Assembly: GCA_964493635.1 (NCBI GenBank)
Contig: CAZBOW010000002.1
Span: forward strand, 1 to 64,000
Origin: OLB6 sp964493635
GTDB taxonomy: Bacteria > Bacteroidota > Ignavibacteria > Kapaibacteriales > Kapaibacteriaceae
DNA length: 64,000 nucleotides
Direction of reading: 5' to 3'
This document shows positions 52,210 to 60,481 of the stretch, one piece after another. The notes below the pieces were generated by a model. It had not been told where the DNA came from, ran no database searches, and saw nothing but the letters and a program-made list of their open reading frames with translations. The first letter of the stretch is position 1. Each line of letters opens with the position of its first letter. The position numbers and the translations under genes were made by a program.

Positions 52210-54990
52210 TTAGTGAGCCTCATACCACGATTGTCCCCATCCGGTGTCCACGACGATTGGCACGCCCTCTAGTGGCAACGCCCGCTCCATCTCCTCCCGC
52301 ACGAGCTCGGTAACCTGCTCTCGTTCCTCATACGGAACCTCCAAGAGGAGCTCATCGTGTACCTGCAGCATCAGCAAGGCTTGCACCTGCTCGTGCCGCA
52401 TCCTCCGATCAACATTGACCATCGCGATCTTCATCATATCAGCAGCCGTGCCTTGAATGGGCATATTCACCGCCGCTCGTTCGGCGGAAGCCTGCAACTG
52501 GCGGTTTTGACTGTTAATCAACGGGAACAGACGACGGCGACCACGCAATGTGGTAGCAAATCCCCGATCACGGGTGGTAGCAATGGTGGTGTCGATGTAG
52601 TGCTTGATTCCGGGATACTTCTCGAAATACTGTGCAATAATCTCCTGTGCTTCGTGACGTGGCAGCCCTAACTGTTGTGCCAAGCCGAAGGCCCCCTGCC
52701 CGTACATGATGCCGAAATTCACGGTCTTGGCAATCCGGCGCTGGTCACTCGATACGGCATCCATTGGAACGTCGAACAGGGTGGCAGCTGTGGCTGCATG
52801 GACGTCGGCTCCTTGAGCAAAGGCTTCCAGAAGGCTGGCGTCGCCGGACATCGAGGCCATAATGCGCAGCTCGATCTGTGAATAGTCTGCTGAGAGAATA
52901 CCCCATCCCTCGCGCTGTGGTACAAAGGCCTTTCGAATCTGCTGGCCCAACTCGGTACGCACAGGAATGTTCTGGAGATTCGGTTCCGTACTCGAGAGTC
53001 TTCCGGTGGCTGCTACCGTCTGATTGAAGGTGGTATGTACCCTACCCGTCCGCGGGTGAATCATACGAGGAAGCGCTTCAACGTAGGTCGATCGGATCTT
53101 CTCGACTTGACGGTAGTCCAGAACCATTCGGGCAATGGGAAAGGTCTCCGCTAGCTCACTGAGCACACTGCTGTCGGTGGAGTATCCGGTCTTGGTCTTC
53201 TTTGCCGACGGCAGCATCATCCGATCAAAAAGGACGGTGCCAAGTTGCTTCGGCGATGAAATCGTAAACTCTTCACCAGCCTCCTGCCAGATCTCTTGCT
53301 CCAGGCGGCGTGCCTCCGATCGTGTAAAGTCGGCAATGGCTCCCAAGGCCTCTGGATCGACGCAAATACCATTGTACTCCATCGTAACCAGGACGGACAC
53401 GGCCGGGAACTCAATCTCCGTGGCCAGCGTCGACAACTCCTCACGCTCAATCTCGGGCTTGAGGATCCGTGCCAGCTGAAGGGCTACATCGGCATCCTCA
53501 CCCGCATACTCCGAAACAACGCTCGGATCAACATCGCGCATCGAGATTTGCTCACTGCGCTTTTCACCAATCAGTGACGTAATGGAGATTGGTCGGTACT
53601 GGAGCCATCGCTCTGCCAGTGCATCAAGGTTGTGCTTTTGATCAGGATCCAGCAGATAGCTGGCCAGCATCGTATCGAAGGCGATGGGGTGGAGCGTGAC
53701 GCCGTAGCGACGCAGAACCAGAGCATCGTACTTCAGGTTCTGTCCCAGCTTACCGACCGATGAATCTTCAAAGATGGGCTTGAGTGCTGCGATCACATCG
53801 CGTACCGGTAGGCCATGCCGATCCTCATCTCCGAACAGACTGCCGGCCGTATCACCGGTGGACGAATCGTCCACGTCGATGTACCACGCCCGCCCAGGAT
53901 GGTCGCTGATGGCCACACCCACGATCTCGCAGCGCATGGCATCAAGACCCGTGGTTTCCAGATCCACGCTCAACTCAGTACTTCCCTTGATCTGCTCAAT
54001 CAATGCTTCAAACGCGCCCGGTGTGTCCACCAGCGTATAGTCGTGGGGGGTGTCGGCCAGCGTTCGCAGTTGATCGGTGACTGCCACAGCACCCTGGACG
54101 TCCACACCCGACTGCTGGGCATAGTCGGCAAACTTTCGCCGCAAGGAGCTAAAATCAAGTTCCTGGCATAGCTGATCCAGTGCTGCATGATCCATGGGTT
54201 TGCGTGTTAGGGCAACCCGCTTGGCGTCGATGGGAACGTCGGTATGAATGGTCACCAACTGCTTGGACAACATGGCCATATCTCGGGAGGCTTCAAGCTT
54301 GGTCCGAACCGACGCCTTCTCGACTTGATCAAGATGTTCGTACAACTGCTCGATCGATCCAAACCGTTCAATGAGCGGGATGGCGGTCTTTTCTCCTACG
54401 CCTTTCACGCCCGGTACGTTGTCCGAGGCATCCCCAATCAGGGCAAGGACGTCAATCACGTGATCCGGATGAACGCCAAATTTCGCACGAACTTCCGGGG
54501 CTGTGTAGAGGTCGTACTCACCAACGTTTTTACCAGGTCGCAGGATCGAAACCTTATCGGTCACCAGCTGGAAGTAGTCTTTGTCGGACGTTACGCACAA
54601 GATGTGGTGTCCGTCGTGCGACTCTCGGCGTGCGATCGTGCCGATGATGTCGTCGGCCTCGTACCCCGGCAATTCCACCTGTTCCAACCCCATGGCTGTG
54701 ATCAAGGACTTAATCCGTGCCAGCTGCGGGACTAAGTCGTCGGGGAAGGCATCGCGATGTGCTTTGTACTCTGGATACAGCTCGTGCCGAAAGGTTGGCT
54801 GGGCCGTATCGAATACCACAGCAATGGCATCGGGATGATGTTTCTCTAACAGGGACGTTAGGATGTTGGCAAAGGCGAACACGGCGAACGTTGGTTCGCC
54901 CGTAGCCGACTTCATCCCCGTGCGCTGGAGAGCATGGTAGGCGCGAAACACCAGCGAAAAACCATCAATCAGGATTAGGGGTCCAGGCAT
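52210..54990 (-). CDS. polA: DNA polymerase I
   Basis: A 926-residue three-domain polymerase. The 5'-3' exonuclease covers about 1-290 (VTSDKDYFQLV, IGDASDNVPGVKGVGEKTA). The 3'-5' exonuclease starts near 330 with the intact DxE site SVDLETTGLD, so proofreading is likely active. The polymerase domain has DYSQIELRIMA, RRIAKTVNFGIMYGQGAFGL and VHDELLLEVP. It fills gaps and removes RNA primers. UppP-cyclophilin follows 4 bp downstream. A near-consensus box TAACTTGA lies upstream, shared with the divergent TerC region. Confidence 0.97.
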   Translation of the reverse strand: MPGPLILIDGFSLVFRAYHALQRTGMKSATGEPTFAVFAFANILTSLLEKHHPDAIAVVFDTAQPTFRHELYPEYKAHRDAFPDDLVPQLARIKSLITAMGLEQVELPGYEADDIIGTIARRESHDGHHILCVTSDKDYFQLVTDKVSILRPGKNVGEYDLYTAPEVRAKFGVHPDHVIDVLALIGDASDNVPGVKGVGEKTAIPLIERFGSIEQLYEHLDQVEKASVRTKLEASRDMAMLSKQLVTIHTDVPIDAKRVALTRKPMDHAALDQLCQELDFSSLRRKFADYAQQSGVDVQGAVAVTDQLRTLADTPHDYTLVDTPGAFEALIEQIKGSTELSVDLETTGLDAMRCEIVGVAISDHPGRAWYIDVDDSSTGDTAGSLFGDEDRHGLPVRDVIAALKPIFEDSSVGKLGQNLKYDALVLRRYGVTLHPIAFDTMLASYLLDPDQKHNLDALAERWLQYRPISITSLIGEKRSEQISMRDVDPSVVSEYAGEDADVALQLARILKPEIEREELSTLATEIEFPAVSVLVTMEYNGICVDPEALGAIADFTRSEARRLEQEIWQEAGEEFTISSPKQLGTVLFDRMMLPSAKKTKTGYSTDSSVLSELAETFPIARMVLDYRQVEKIRSTYVEALPRMIHPRTGRVHTTFNQTVAATGRLSSTEPNLQNIPVRTELGQQIRKAFVPQREGWGILSADYSQIELRIMASMSGDASLLEAFAQGADVHAATAATLFDVPMDAVSSDQRRIAKTVNFGIMYGQGAFGLAQQLGLPRHEAQEIIAQYFEKYPGIKHYIDTTIATTRDRGFATTLRGRRRLFPLINSQNRQLQASAERAAVNMPIQGTAADMMKIAMVNVDRRMRHEQVQALLMLQVHDELLLEVPYEEREQVTELVREEMERALPLEGVPIVVDTGWGQSWYEAH

Positions 54991-55011
54991 GGGCTCAAGT
55001 TAGGCAGGTCG

Positions 55012-55019
55012 TACATTTG
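55012..55019 (+). promoter_or_regulatory. TAnnTTTG promoter box for the TerC gene
   Basis: TACATTTG lies 23 bp before the GTG start of the TerC gene. The short leader contains GAGGAA as a ribosome-binding site. Confidence 0.6.
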
Positions 55020-55042
55020 CTGATGCATTCGCGTGAGGAATT

Positions 55043-55990
55043 GTGATCGAATTGGCTGAGCTCCTTCCCTGGGCGGGATTCCTGCTTGTTGTAACCATCC
55101 TGCTGGCGCTGGACCTTGGTGTGTTCAATCGCACACCCCATGTGGTAAAGCTCAGCGAAGCCCTTGGCTGGGTTGTTGTGTGGGTGAGCCTTGCGCTGGC
55201 ATTCAATGGATACGTCTACTACTCGCGCGGTGCAGAAGCTGCCACGGAATTCTTTGCCGGCTACCTGCTGGAGCAATCGCTTTCGGTGGATAACATCTTC
55301 GTTATCATCCTTATCCTGCGGTATTTCAAGGTGGCGCCCCAGTACCATCACAAGGTCTTGTTCTGGGGAATCATCGGTGCTATCGTCATGCGTGGTGTGA
55401 TGATCGGTGTGGGAGCTGCGCTCATCAATGCCTTCGACTGGATCTTTTACGTCTTTGGTGCCTTCCTGATCTTCACAGGTATCAAGATGGCCCTGTCGTC
55501 CGAGGAATCCACCGACATGGAGAACAACACGGCCGTCAAGCTCTCGCGCCGGTTCCTACGCATCACCAACGACTACCATCAGGATCGGTTCTCCGTGGTG
55601 AAGGATGGGGTTCGGTACTTCACGCCCCTGTTTGTCGTCCTTCTGACGATCGAGTTCACCGACCTGATCTTCGCCGTGGATTCCATCCCCGCCATCTTTG
55701 CCATTACCGACGACACCTTCATCGTGTTTACGTCGAACATTTTCGCGGTGATGGGTTTACGGTCGATGTTCTTCGCCGTCTCTGGTGTGATGAACCTCTT
55801 CCACTACCTGAAGTACGGGTTGAGTCTCATTCTCAGCTTCATCGGCGTCAAGATGTTCATCAGTCATTGGTACCACATTCCAGTGGAATATGCCTTGGGC
55901 ACCATTGCTGTGATTCTAGCCATATCCATCGTGGCCTCGATCATGTTTCCGGCTGCCGACCAGCCTACCGACCACAATACGGACACGTAG
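55043..55990 (+). CDS. TerC/Alx-family membrane protein
   Basis: A 315-residue protein with nine or so helices. LLEQSLSVDNIFVIILI and IEFTDLIFAVDSIPAIFAIT carry the conserved acidic residues of the TerC family, and the N-terminal ALDLGVF fits too. Members export manganese or assist metal loading of secreted enzymes (Alx, MeeF), or support tellurite resistance. The start is GTG 55043, preceded by GAGGAA. No yybP-ykoY manganese riboswitch can fit in the short leader. The 3' end overlaps the K+ channel gene by 26 bp. Confidence 0.92.
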   Translation: MIELAELLPWAGFLLVVTILLALDLGVFNRTPHVVKLSEALGWVVVWVSLALAFNGYVYYSRGAEAATEFFAGYLLEQSLSVDNIFVIILILRYFKVAPQYHHKVLFWGIIGAIVMRGVMIGVGAALINAFDWIFYVFGAFLIFTGIKMALSSEESTDMENNTAVKLSRRFLRITNDYHQDRFSVVKDGVRYFTPLFVVLLTIEFTDLIFAVDSIPAIFAITDDTFIVFTSNIFAVMGLRSMFFAVSGVMNLFHYLKYGLSLILSFIGVKMFISHWYHIPVEYALGTIAVILAISIVASIMFPAADQPTDHNTDT

Positions 55991-56768
55991 GGTGTTCCGG
56001 CTCTGCGGGGGTGGGCTTCTTCCACACAAGTTCGGCAAAGCCGCTCACCAGAATGCCTGTTGGGATTGCGAATAACCCCAAGCCGAGCACTGCCGTAAGT
56101 GCACCCAACACCTTACCAGCCACAGTGATGGGATAGACGTCGCCGTACCCTACGGTGGTGATGGTCATCACCGCCCACCACATGGTAGCAGGAATACTGT
56201 AGAACTTGTCGGGCTGAGCAGCGCTCTCAAGGTCGTACATCACCGCCGACGATAACACCAGCAAAAAGCCAATGAAGAATACTGAGCTCGCCAGAGGGTG
56301 CCGCTTGGCAATCACCACATCACGAATTAGCTGCAGAGCCTGAACGTAGCGCGCCAGCTTTAACAAGCGCGTTAGTCGTAACAGCCTGGCCAAACGGAGC
56401 GTGCGCAGGGAGTAGCCAAAGAATGGCACGATCGATGGTAGGATCGCCAACACATCGATCACCGCCATTGGCGTGGTGAGATAGCGTATCCGGCCCAACA
56501 CGGGATGACGATACCGAGGGTCTTCCACACAGGACCAGAGACGCAGCAGGTACTCCACCAAGAACACCACAACGACGAAGACGTCGATTCGGACCAGCCA
56601 CGGTGCATACGTCTGTCGAATGTCAGGAATCGAACCGACAACGACGACGGCTACTGATGCAACAATCACGGTGATCAAGCTCCACCGAACGAGAAGTGCC
56701 GACACGGTCGGACTCCGCTCATCGAGCATGGTGTGCGTCCACTGACGGAGCGACTGATACTTCGACAT
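55965..56768 (-). CDS. Six-helix voltage-gated-type potassium channel
   Basis: A 267-residue channel subunit. S1-S3 occupy about 25-115, S4 at 121-140 has regularly spaced Arg (LRTLRLARLLRLTRLLKLAR), and the pore loop carries the K+ filter TVGYGD at 205-210, followed by S6. The C-terminus ends CPYCGR, a single zinc-knuckle-like half that could pair between subunits. It should conduct K+ across the inner membrane on depolarisation. It is divergent from the NlpC/P60 gene with only 18 bp between starts. Confidence 0.94.
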   Translation of the reverse strand: MSKYQSLRQWTHTMLDERSPTVSALLVRWSLITVIVASVAVVVVGSIPDIRQTYAPWLVRIDVFVVVVFLVEYLLRLWSCVEDPRYRHPVLGRIRYLTTPMAVIDVLAILPSIVPFFGYSLRTLRLARLLRLTRLLKLARYVQALQLIRDVVIAKRHPLASSVFFIGFLLVLSSAVMYDLESAAQPDKFYSIPATMWWAVMTITTVGYGDVYPITVAGKVLGALTAVLGLGLFAIPTGILVSGFAELVWKKPTPAEPEHPTCPYCGR

Positions 56769-56774
56769 ACCACC

Positions 56775-56782
56775 TACCTTTG
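56775..56782 (+). promoter_or_regulatory. TAnnTTTG box 4 nt before the NlpC/P60 ATG
   Basis: TACCTTTG is followed by TTGA and then ATG (56787), predicting a leaderless transcript. The box lies within the short divergent region with the K+ channel gene. Confidence 0.58.
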
Positions 56783-56786
56783 TTGA

Positions 56787-57251
56787 ATGCGTACAGCGAA
56801 TCTACATGTTCACGGCGTGCTGATGCTGATTACCATCGTAGGTACGGCGTTTCTCGCAGGCTGCGCATCGTCATCGTCGACAGCGTCCTCACTATCAACA
56901 AGCGTGACGAAGTACGCCGCGGAGTTAGATGGAACGCCGTACTGCTACGGCGGAACCACTCCGGACTGTTTTGACTGTTCCGGGTTTGTAAACCATTGCT
57001 ACCTGAAGATGGGTGTCGTGCTTCCGCGAACCACCTTGGAGCTCTACACCATGGGAGAGCGGGTGATCGACGGCCTACGCCTAGGGGACCTCGTGTTTTT
57101 CAAGACCAACGGTCGGACGGTATCACACGTGGGGATCTTTCTGGGCGACAATCGCTTTATCCATGCCTCTACGTCCAGTGGCGTGATGGTATCGAGCCTA
57201 ACCGAGCGCTATTGGCAGCAACGGTACCTTGGTGCTCGACGTCTACCATGA
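56787..57251 (+). CDS. NlpC/P60-family lipoprotein hydrolase
   Basis: A 154-residue lipoprotein: signal peptide with lipobox FLAGC (Cys26), a Ser/Thr linker, then an NlpC/P60 domain. The catalytic Cys64 is in DCSGF, the His in VSHVGIFLG and the third residue in FIHAS. Such enzymes cut peptidoglycan stem peptides. The stop codon lies inside the first unit of a 12-bp repeat array, so changes in repeat number would not alter the protein. Confidence 0.93.
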   Translation: MRTANLHVHGVLMLITIVGTAFLAGCASSSSTASSLSTSVTKYAAELDGTPYCYGGTTPDCFDCSGFVNHCYLKMGVVLPRTTLELYTMGERVIDGLRLGDLVFFKTNGRTVSHVGIFLGDNRFIHASTSSGVMVSSLTERYWQQRYLGARRLP

Positions 57252-57300
57252 GGTCTACCATGAGGTCTACCATGAGGTCTACCATGAGGTCTATCATGCC
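57241..57300. repeat. 12-bp tandem repeat array at the NlpC gene end
   Basis: GTCTACCATGAG occurs four times without change (57241-57288), followed by a diverged fifth copy (57289-57300). The NlpC stop TGA is in the first copy. Confidence 0.93.
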
Positions 57301-57379
57301 GACTGCCATTTTGGCGCGCCATTTTCGCCGATTTCTCGCCATTCTGAATCAGGCGTGAGACATTCTGGCAGCTTTTTGG

Positions 57380-57419
57380 GTTTGGCACGGTATTCCAAGA
57401 GGTATCGCCGTACCCAAAC
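57380..57419 (+). promoter_or_regulatory. Inverted repeat in the dnaK leader
   Basis: GTTTGGCACGG (57380-57390) can pair with CCGTACCCAAAC (57408-57419) with one bulge, about 30 nt before the dnaK ATG. It is not a CIRCE element. It may be an operator or a leader hairpin; the dnaK promoter itself was not recognised in 57252-57448. Confidence 0.4.
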
Positions 57420-57448
57420 AAGCACATTCGAACGCGAAAGGAACAGCA

Positions 57449-59341
57449 ATGGGAAAGATTATCGGAATCGACCTCGGAACAACGAACTCCGTGGTTGCGG
57501 TTATGGAAGGCACATCGCCCGTGGTGATTGCCAATAGTGAGGGTGGTCGTACCACTCCGTCGATCGTTGGTTTTACCAAGGGTGGTGAGCGACTTGTTGG
57601 TCAGGCGGCAAAGCGCCAGGCGGTTACCAATCCGAACAACACGGTATACTCGATCAAGCGCTTCATGGGCCGTCAGATGGCGGAAGTCAGTGAAGAATCC
57701 ACGTCCGTCCCCTACAAGGTGGTGGCCGGTGATAACAACACAGCTCGCGTAGACATCGACGGCAGGGTGTACTCTCCCCCCGAGATCTCGGCCATGATTC
57801 TGCAAAAGATGAAGCAAACCGCCGAAGAATACCTTGGCGAGAAGATTACCGAAGCAGTCATCACGGTGCCAGCGTATTTCAACGACGCCCAGCGTCAGGC
57901 AACAAAGGATGCTGGCGAGATTGCCGGTTTGACCGTCAAGCGGATCATCAACGAGCCCACCGCGGCAGCCTTGGCCTATGGCCTGGACAAGAAGGGCGTT
58001 AATCAGACTGTTGCCGTCTACGACTTGGGTGGCGGTACCTTCGATATCTCCGTGCTGGAGATCGGCGACGGTGTGTTTGAAGTCAAGAGCACCAACGGTG
58101 ATACCCACCTTGGTGGTGACAACTTCGATCATCGACTGATCGAGTTCTTGGCCGATGAGTTTCAGAAGCAAGAGGGCATCGATCTTCGGAAGGATGCCAT
58201 GGCACACCAGCGCTTGCGGGAAGCTGCCGAAAAGGCCAAGATCGAACTCTCCGGCGCATTGCAGACGGACGTCAATCTGCCGTTTATCACTGCAACGCAG
58301 GATGGTCCGAAGCACCTGAACGTGAACATCACGCGGGCAAAGTTCGAGTCGCTCTGCGCCGACCTCTTTGACCGGTCGCTGAAGCCTCTCGAAGCAGCTC
58401 TGCGAGATGCAAACCTGACGCCATCGCAAATCGATGAGGTGATCTTGGTAGGGGGCTCGACGCGTATTCCCAAGATTCAGGAGCTGGTGAAGAACTTCTT
58501 TGGTAAGGATCCGTCCAAGGGCGTCAACCCGGATGAAGTTGTCGCCATCGGTGCGGCCATCCAAGGCGGAGTGCTGGCCGGAGATGTAAAGGACGTGTTG
58601 CTGCTGGACGTCACACCGCTGTCGCTCGGAATCGAAACGATGGGATCTGTGATGACCACCATGATTCCAGCGAACACGACCATTCCACACAAGAAGACGG
58701 AGACGTTCTCCACGGCCTCGGACAGCCAGCCCAGTGTTGAGATTCACATCCTGCAGGGCGAGCGCCCAATGGCAACGGATAACAAGACGCTCGGAAAGTT
58801 CCACCTGGATGGTATTCCACCGGCACCACGGGGCGTTCCTCAGATCGAGGTGACCTTTGATATCGATGCCAACGGCATCCTTAGCGTAACCGCCAAGGAC
58901 AAGGCCTCGGGTAAGGAGCAGAACATCCGCATCACGGGCTCGAGCGGTCTGGACAAGGCCGAGGTTGAGAAGATGAAGCGTGAGGCTCAGGAACATGCCG
59001 CCGAAGACAAAAAGCGCAAGGAAGACATCGAACTGAAGAATCAGGCCGATAACCTGATCTACAGCACCGATAAGCAGCTCAAGGACTTCGACGACAAGCT
59101 CGATGCCGACACCAAGGATCGTATCACGAAGGCCAAGGATCGTCTGCAGGATGCTGTCAACAACAATCCGGCCGATGTTCGTCCGGCGATGGATGCCTTG
59201 AACCAGGTGTGGAGCGAGGCCTCGACCAAGATGTATGAGCAAAGTGCCGCCAGCGAGGAGCCGGGTGCACAGCAGTCCACCGCCGATGCTGATGCTGGTG
59301 TTGAAGATGCCGACTTCACGGTTGTCGACGATCAGAAGTAA
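57449..59341 (+). CDS. dnaK: Chaperone protein DnaK
   Basis: A 630-residue Hsp70. IGIDLGTTNSVVAVMEG opens the ATPase domain, with VITVPAYFNDAQRQATKDAG and VYDLGGGTFDISVLEIGDG further on. The substrate-binding domain begins near 385 (DVTPLSLGIETMG), and the helical lid ends in an acidic tail. It folds proteins with DnaJ and GrpE, neither of which is adjacent here. It has its own terminator and stands alone, unlike hrcA-grpE-dnaK-dnaJ operons of many bacteria. Confidence 0.98.
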   Translation: MGKIIGIDLGTTNSVVAVMEGTSPVVIANSEGGRTTPSIVGFTKGGERLVGQAAKRQAVTNPNNTVYSIKRFMGRQMAEVSEESTSVPYKVVAGDNNTARVDIDGRVYSPPEISAMILQKMKQTAEEYLGEKITEAVITVPAYFNDAQRQATKDAGEIAGLTVKRIINEPTAAALAYGLDKKGVNQTVAVYDLGGGTFDISVLEIGDGVFEVKSTNGDTHLGGDNFDHRLIEFLADEFQKQEGIDLRKDAMAHQRLREAAEKAKIELSGALQTDVNLPFITATQDGPKHLNVNITRAKFESLCADLFDRSLKPLEAALRDANLTPSQIDEVILVGGSTRIPKIQELVKNFFGKDPSKGVNPDEVVAIGAAIQGGVLAGDVKDVLLLDVTPLSLGIETMGSVMTTMIPANTTIPHKKTETFSTASDSQPSVEIHILQGERPMATDNKTLGKFHLDGIPPAPRGVPQIEVTFDIDANGILSVTAKDKASGKEQNIRITGSSGLDKAEVEKMKREAQEHAAEDKKRKEDIELKNQADNLIYSTDKQLKDFDDKLDADTKDRITKAKDRLQDAVNNNPADVRPAMDALNQVWSEASTKMYEQSAASEEPGAQQSTADADAGVEDADFTVVDDQK

Positions 59342-59380
59342 CATCAGCTCTGAAGAGCGATCAAGCGCGAAGCATACCAC

Positions 59381-59412
59381 AAGCCCCCTGCAGCCTGCGT
59401 GCGAGGGGGCTT
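59381..59412 (+). terminator. Intrinsic-type terminator after dnaK
   Basis: AAGCCCCCT (59381-59389) pairs with AGGGGGCTT (59404-59412) around a 14-nt loop, followed by TGTGTTATTTT. The T-tract is imperfect. The two arms are also opposite copies of the over-represented AGGGGGCT octamer. Confidence 0.7.
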
Positions 59413-59428
59413 TGTGTTATTTTCCCAC

Positions 59429-60481
59429 ATGGTAACTACTCGCTCTCGCGTTGTTGAGCTCAGTGAGCACTCGTCCGTTCAAGTGTTCGGATTTGTTGGC
59501 ATTGCCGTGGTGGTGGCAACACTTCTGTTCACGTTTGTGGCCTGTCCGGTGCTCGAGCTGTTTTTCGAAAACTTCCTGCGCAGTGCCGTGGTGCGCGATG
59601 GTTCAGCCGTGGTGTATCGCATCGCTGAGAACCGGCAGGATGAAATCCTGGTGACGTCGGCCTACACCACGTGGGCGCTGGTTGACCCCTTCACGGTGGG
59701 GAAACTACCGTCCGTGCGCGTCGACGAGCTGGGAACACTGGTGCAACCCACGCATCGAGCCGAGTACGTCTTTCGGCCACTCATTGCATTAGCTCCATTC
59801 ACGCTGGTAGGGGGCTTTGCCTTCGCTGCGCTGATCACCACCGTGTTTGGTGGGGCGCTGGGCTTTCTGTCGCAGAAGATTCAGCGTGAAGTACTCGTAG
59901 CCTTGGACCGCCTTGCCTTGGCACAATTCGGAGAGCATACACCTCAGGAGGTCCAGCAGCTTCAGAGGGATCTGCTCCGCGCTGATGTTCGCAGGTTGCA
60001 TGATCTGGCCGACGTCTACGGAGTGTCCTTCAGCGACCTAGAGTTACTGCAGCAGGCGGTGCTCTGGATGGAGGCCACTGGTATCGAGAAGTCGCGACGG
60101 GCCTTGGTGGCCATCAAGTTTTACATGCGCGAGTACTTTACGGACCGGTATGCCAACACCATCCTTGGTTTGGTCTACATGGGAGCGGCCGTGTTGATCA
60201 TCGTGATTGGTATCCGCGGCTTGAAGTTCCTACCGGCCACCGATCCCAGTGTGGTGCTTAGTGCGTTGGCACTGGAGTTTATGCTGCTCATCACCTATGC
60301 GGCCGTCCTCATGTACGGACGTGCCGAAGAGAGTCCAGGGCTGCGCATCCACGGTGGCAGTGGTGCCGGCAGTAGTACCGGCAGTGGATCCGATGCCGAT
60401 GCCGAGTCGGAACAGCTTCTACGTGCCTTCCTTGCTATCCGCCGATCTGGATCAACCGGCTCGCAGGGAGATGCGCCATGA
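59429..60481 (+). CDS. Four-helix membrane protein coupled to the NTPase-propeller gene
   Basis: A 350-residue protein with predicted helices at about 20-45, 115-150, 245-268 and 278-300. A periplasmic-type loop lies between the first two, and a helical cytoplasmic domain (about 150-240) contains EHTPQEVQQLQRDLLRADVRRLHD read in parts (QQLQRDLLRADVRRL). A Gly/Ser/Asp-rich tail (305-350) follows. No family was recognised. The ATG at 59429 follows TTATTTTC by 4 nt. Its TGA overlaps the ATG of the next gene, so the two products are probably made in fixed ratio and may form a complex. Confidence 0.8.
   Translation: MVTTRSRVVELSEHSSVQVFGFVGIAVVVATLLFTFVACPVLELFFENFLRSAVVRDGSAVVYRIAENRQDEILVTSAYTTWALVDPFTVGKLPSVRVDELGTLVQPTHRAEYVFRPLIALAPFTLVGGFAFAALITTVFGGALGFLSQKIQREVLVALDRLALAQFGEHTPQEVQQLQRDLLRADVRRLHDLADVYGVSFSDLELLQQAVLWMEATGIEKSRRALVAIKFYMREYFTDRYANTILGLVYMGAAVLIIVIGIRGLKFLPATDPSVVLSALALEFMLLITYAAVLMYGRAEESPGLRIHGGSGAGSSTGSGSDADAESEQLLRAFLAIRRSGSTGSQGDAP

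Noticed and set aside
54991..55042. Manganese (yybP-ykoY) riboswitch before the TerC gene
   Set aside because: The intergenic region is about 50 bp, too short for the aptamer, and shows no matching motifs.
55023..55046. Seven-codon leader peptide (ATG...TGA) overlapping the TerC GTG start
   Set aside because: The predicted transcription start lies within it, and a normal ribosome-binding site precedes the GTG, so translation of the short frame is unlikely.
57241..57300. CRISPR-like array
   Set aside because: The units are 12 bp, directly adjacent and without spacers; no cas genes are nearby.
57252..57448. CIRCE element or sigma-32 promoter before dnaK
   Set aside because: No TTAGCACTC/GAGTGCTAA pair and no recognisable heat-shock promoter was found.
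57209..59380. Long open frame (723 codons) on the minus strand opposite dnaK
   Set aside because: A well-known kind of antisense artefact of dnaK codon use. No start signal or domain, and dnaK is unmistakable.
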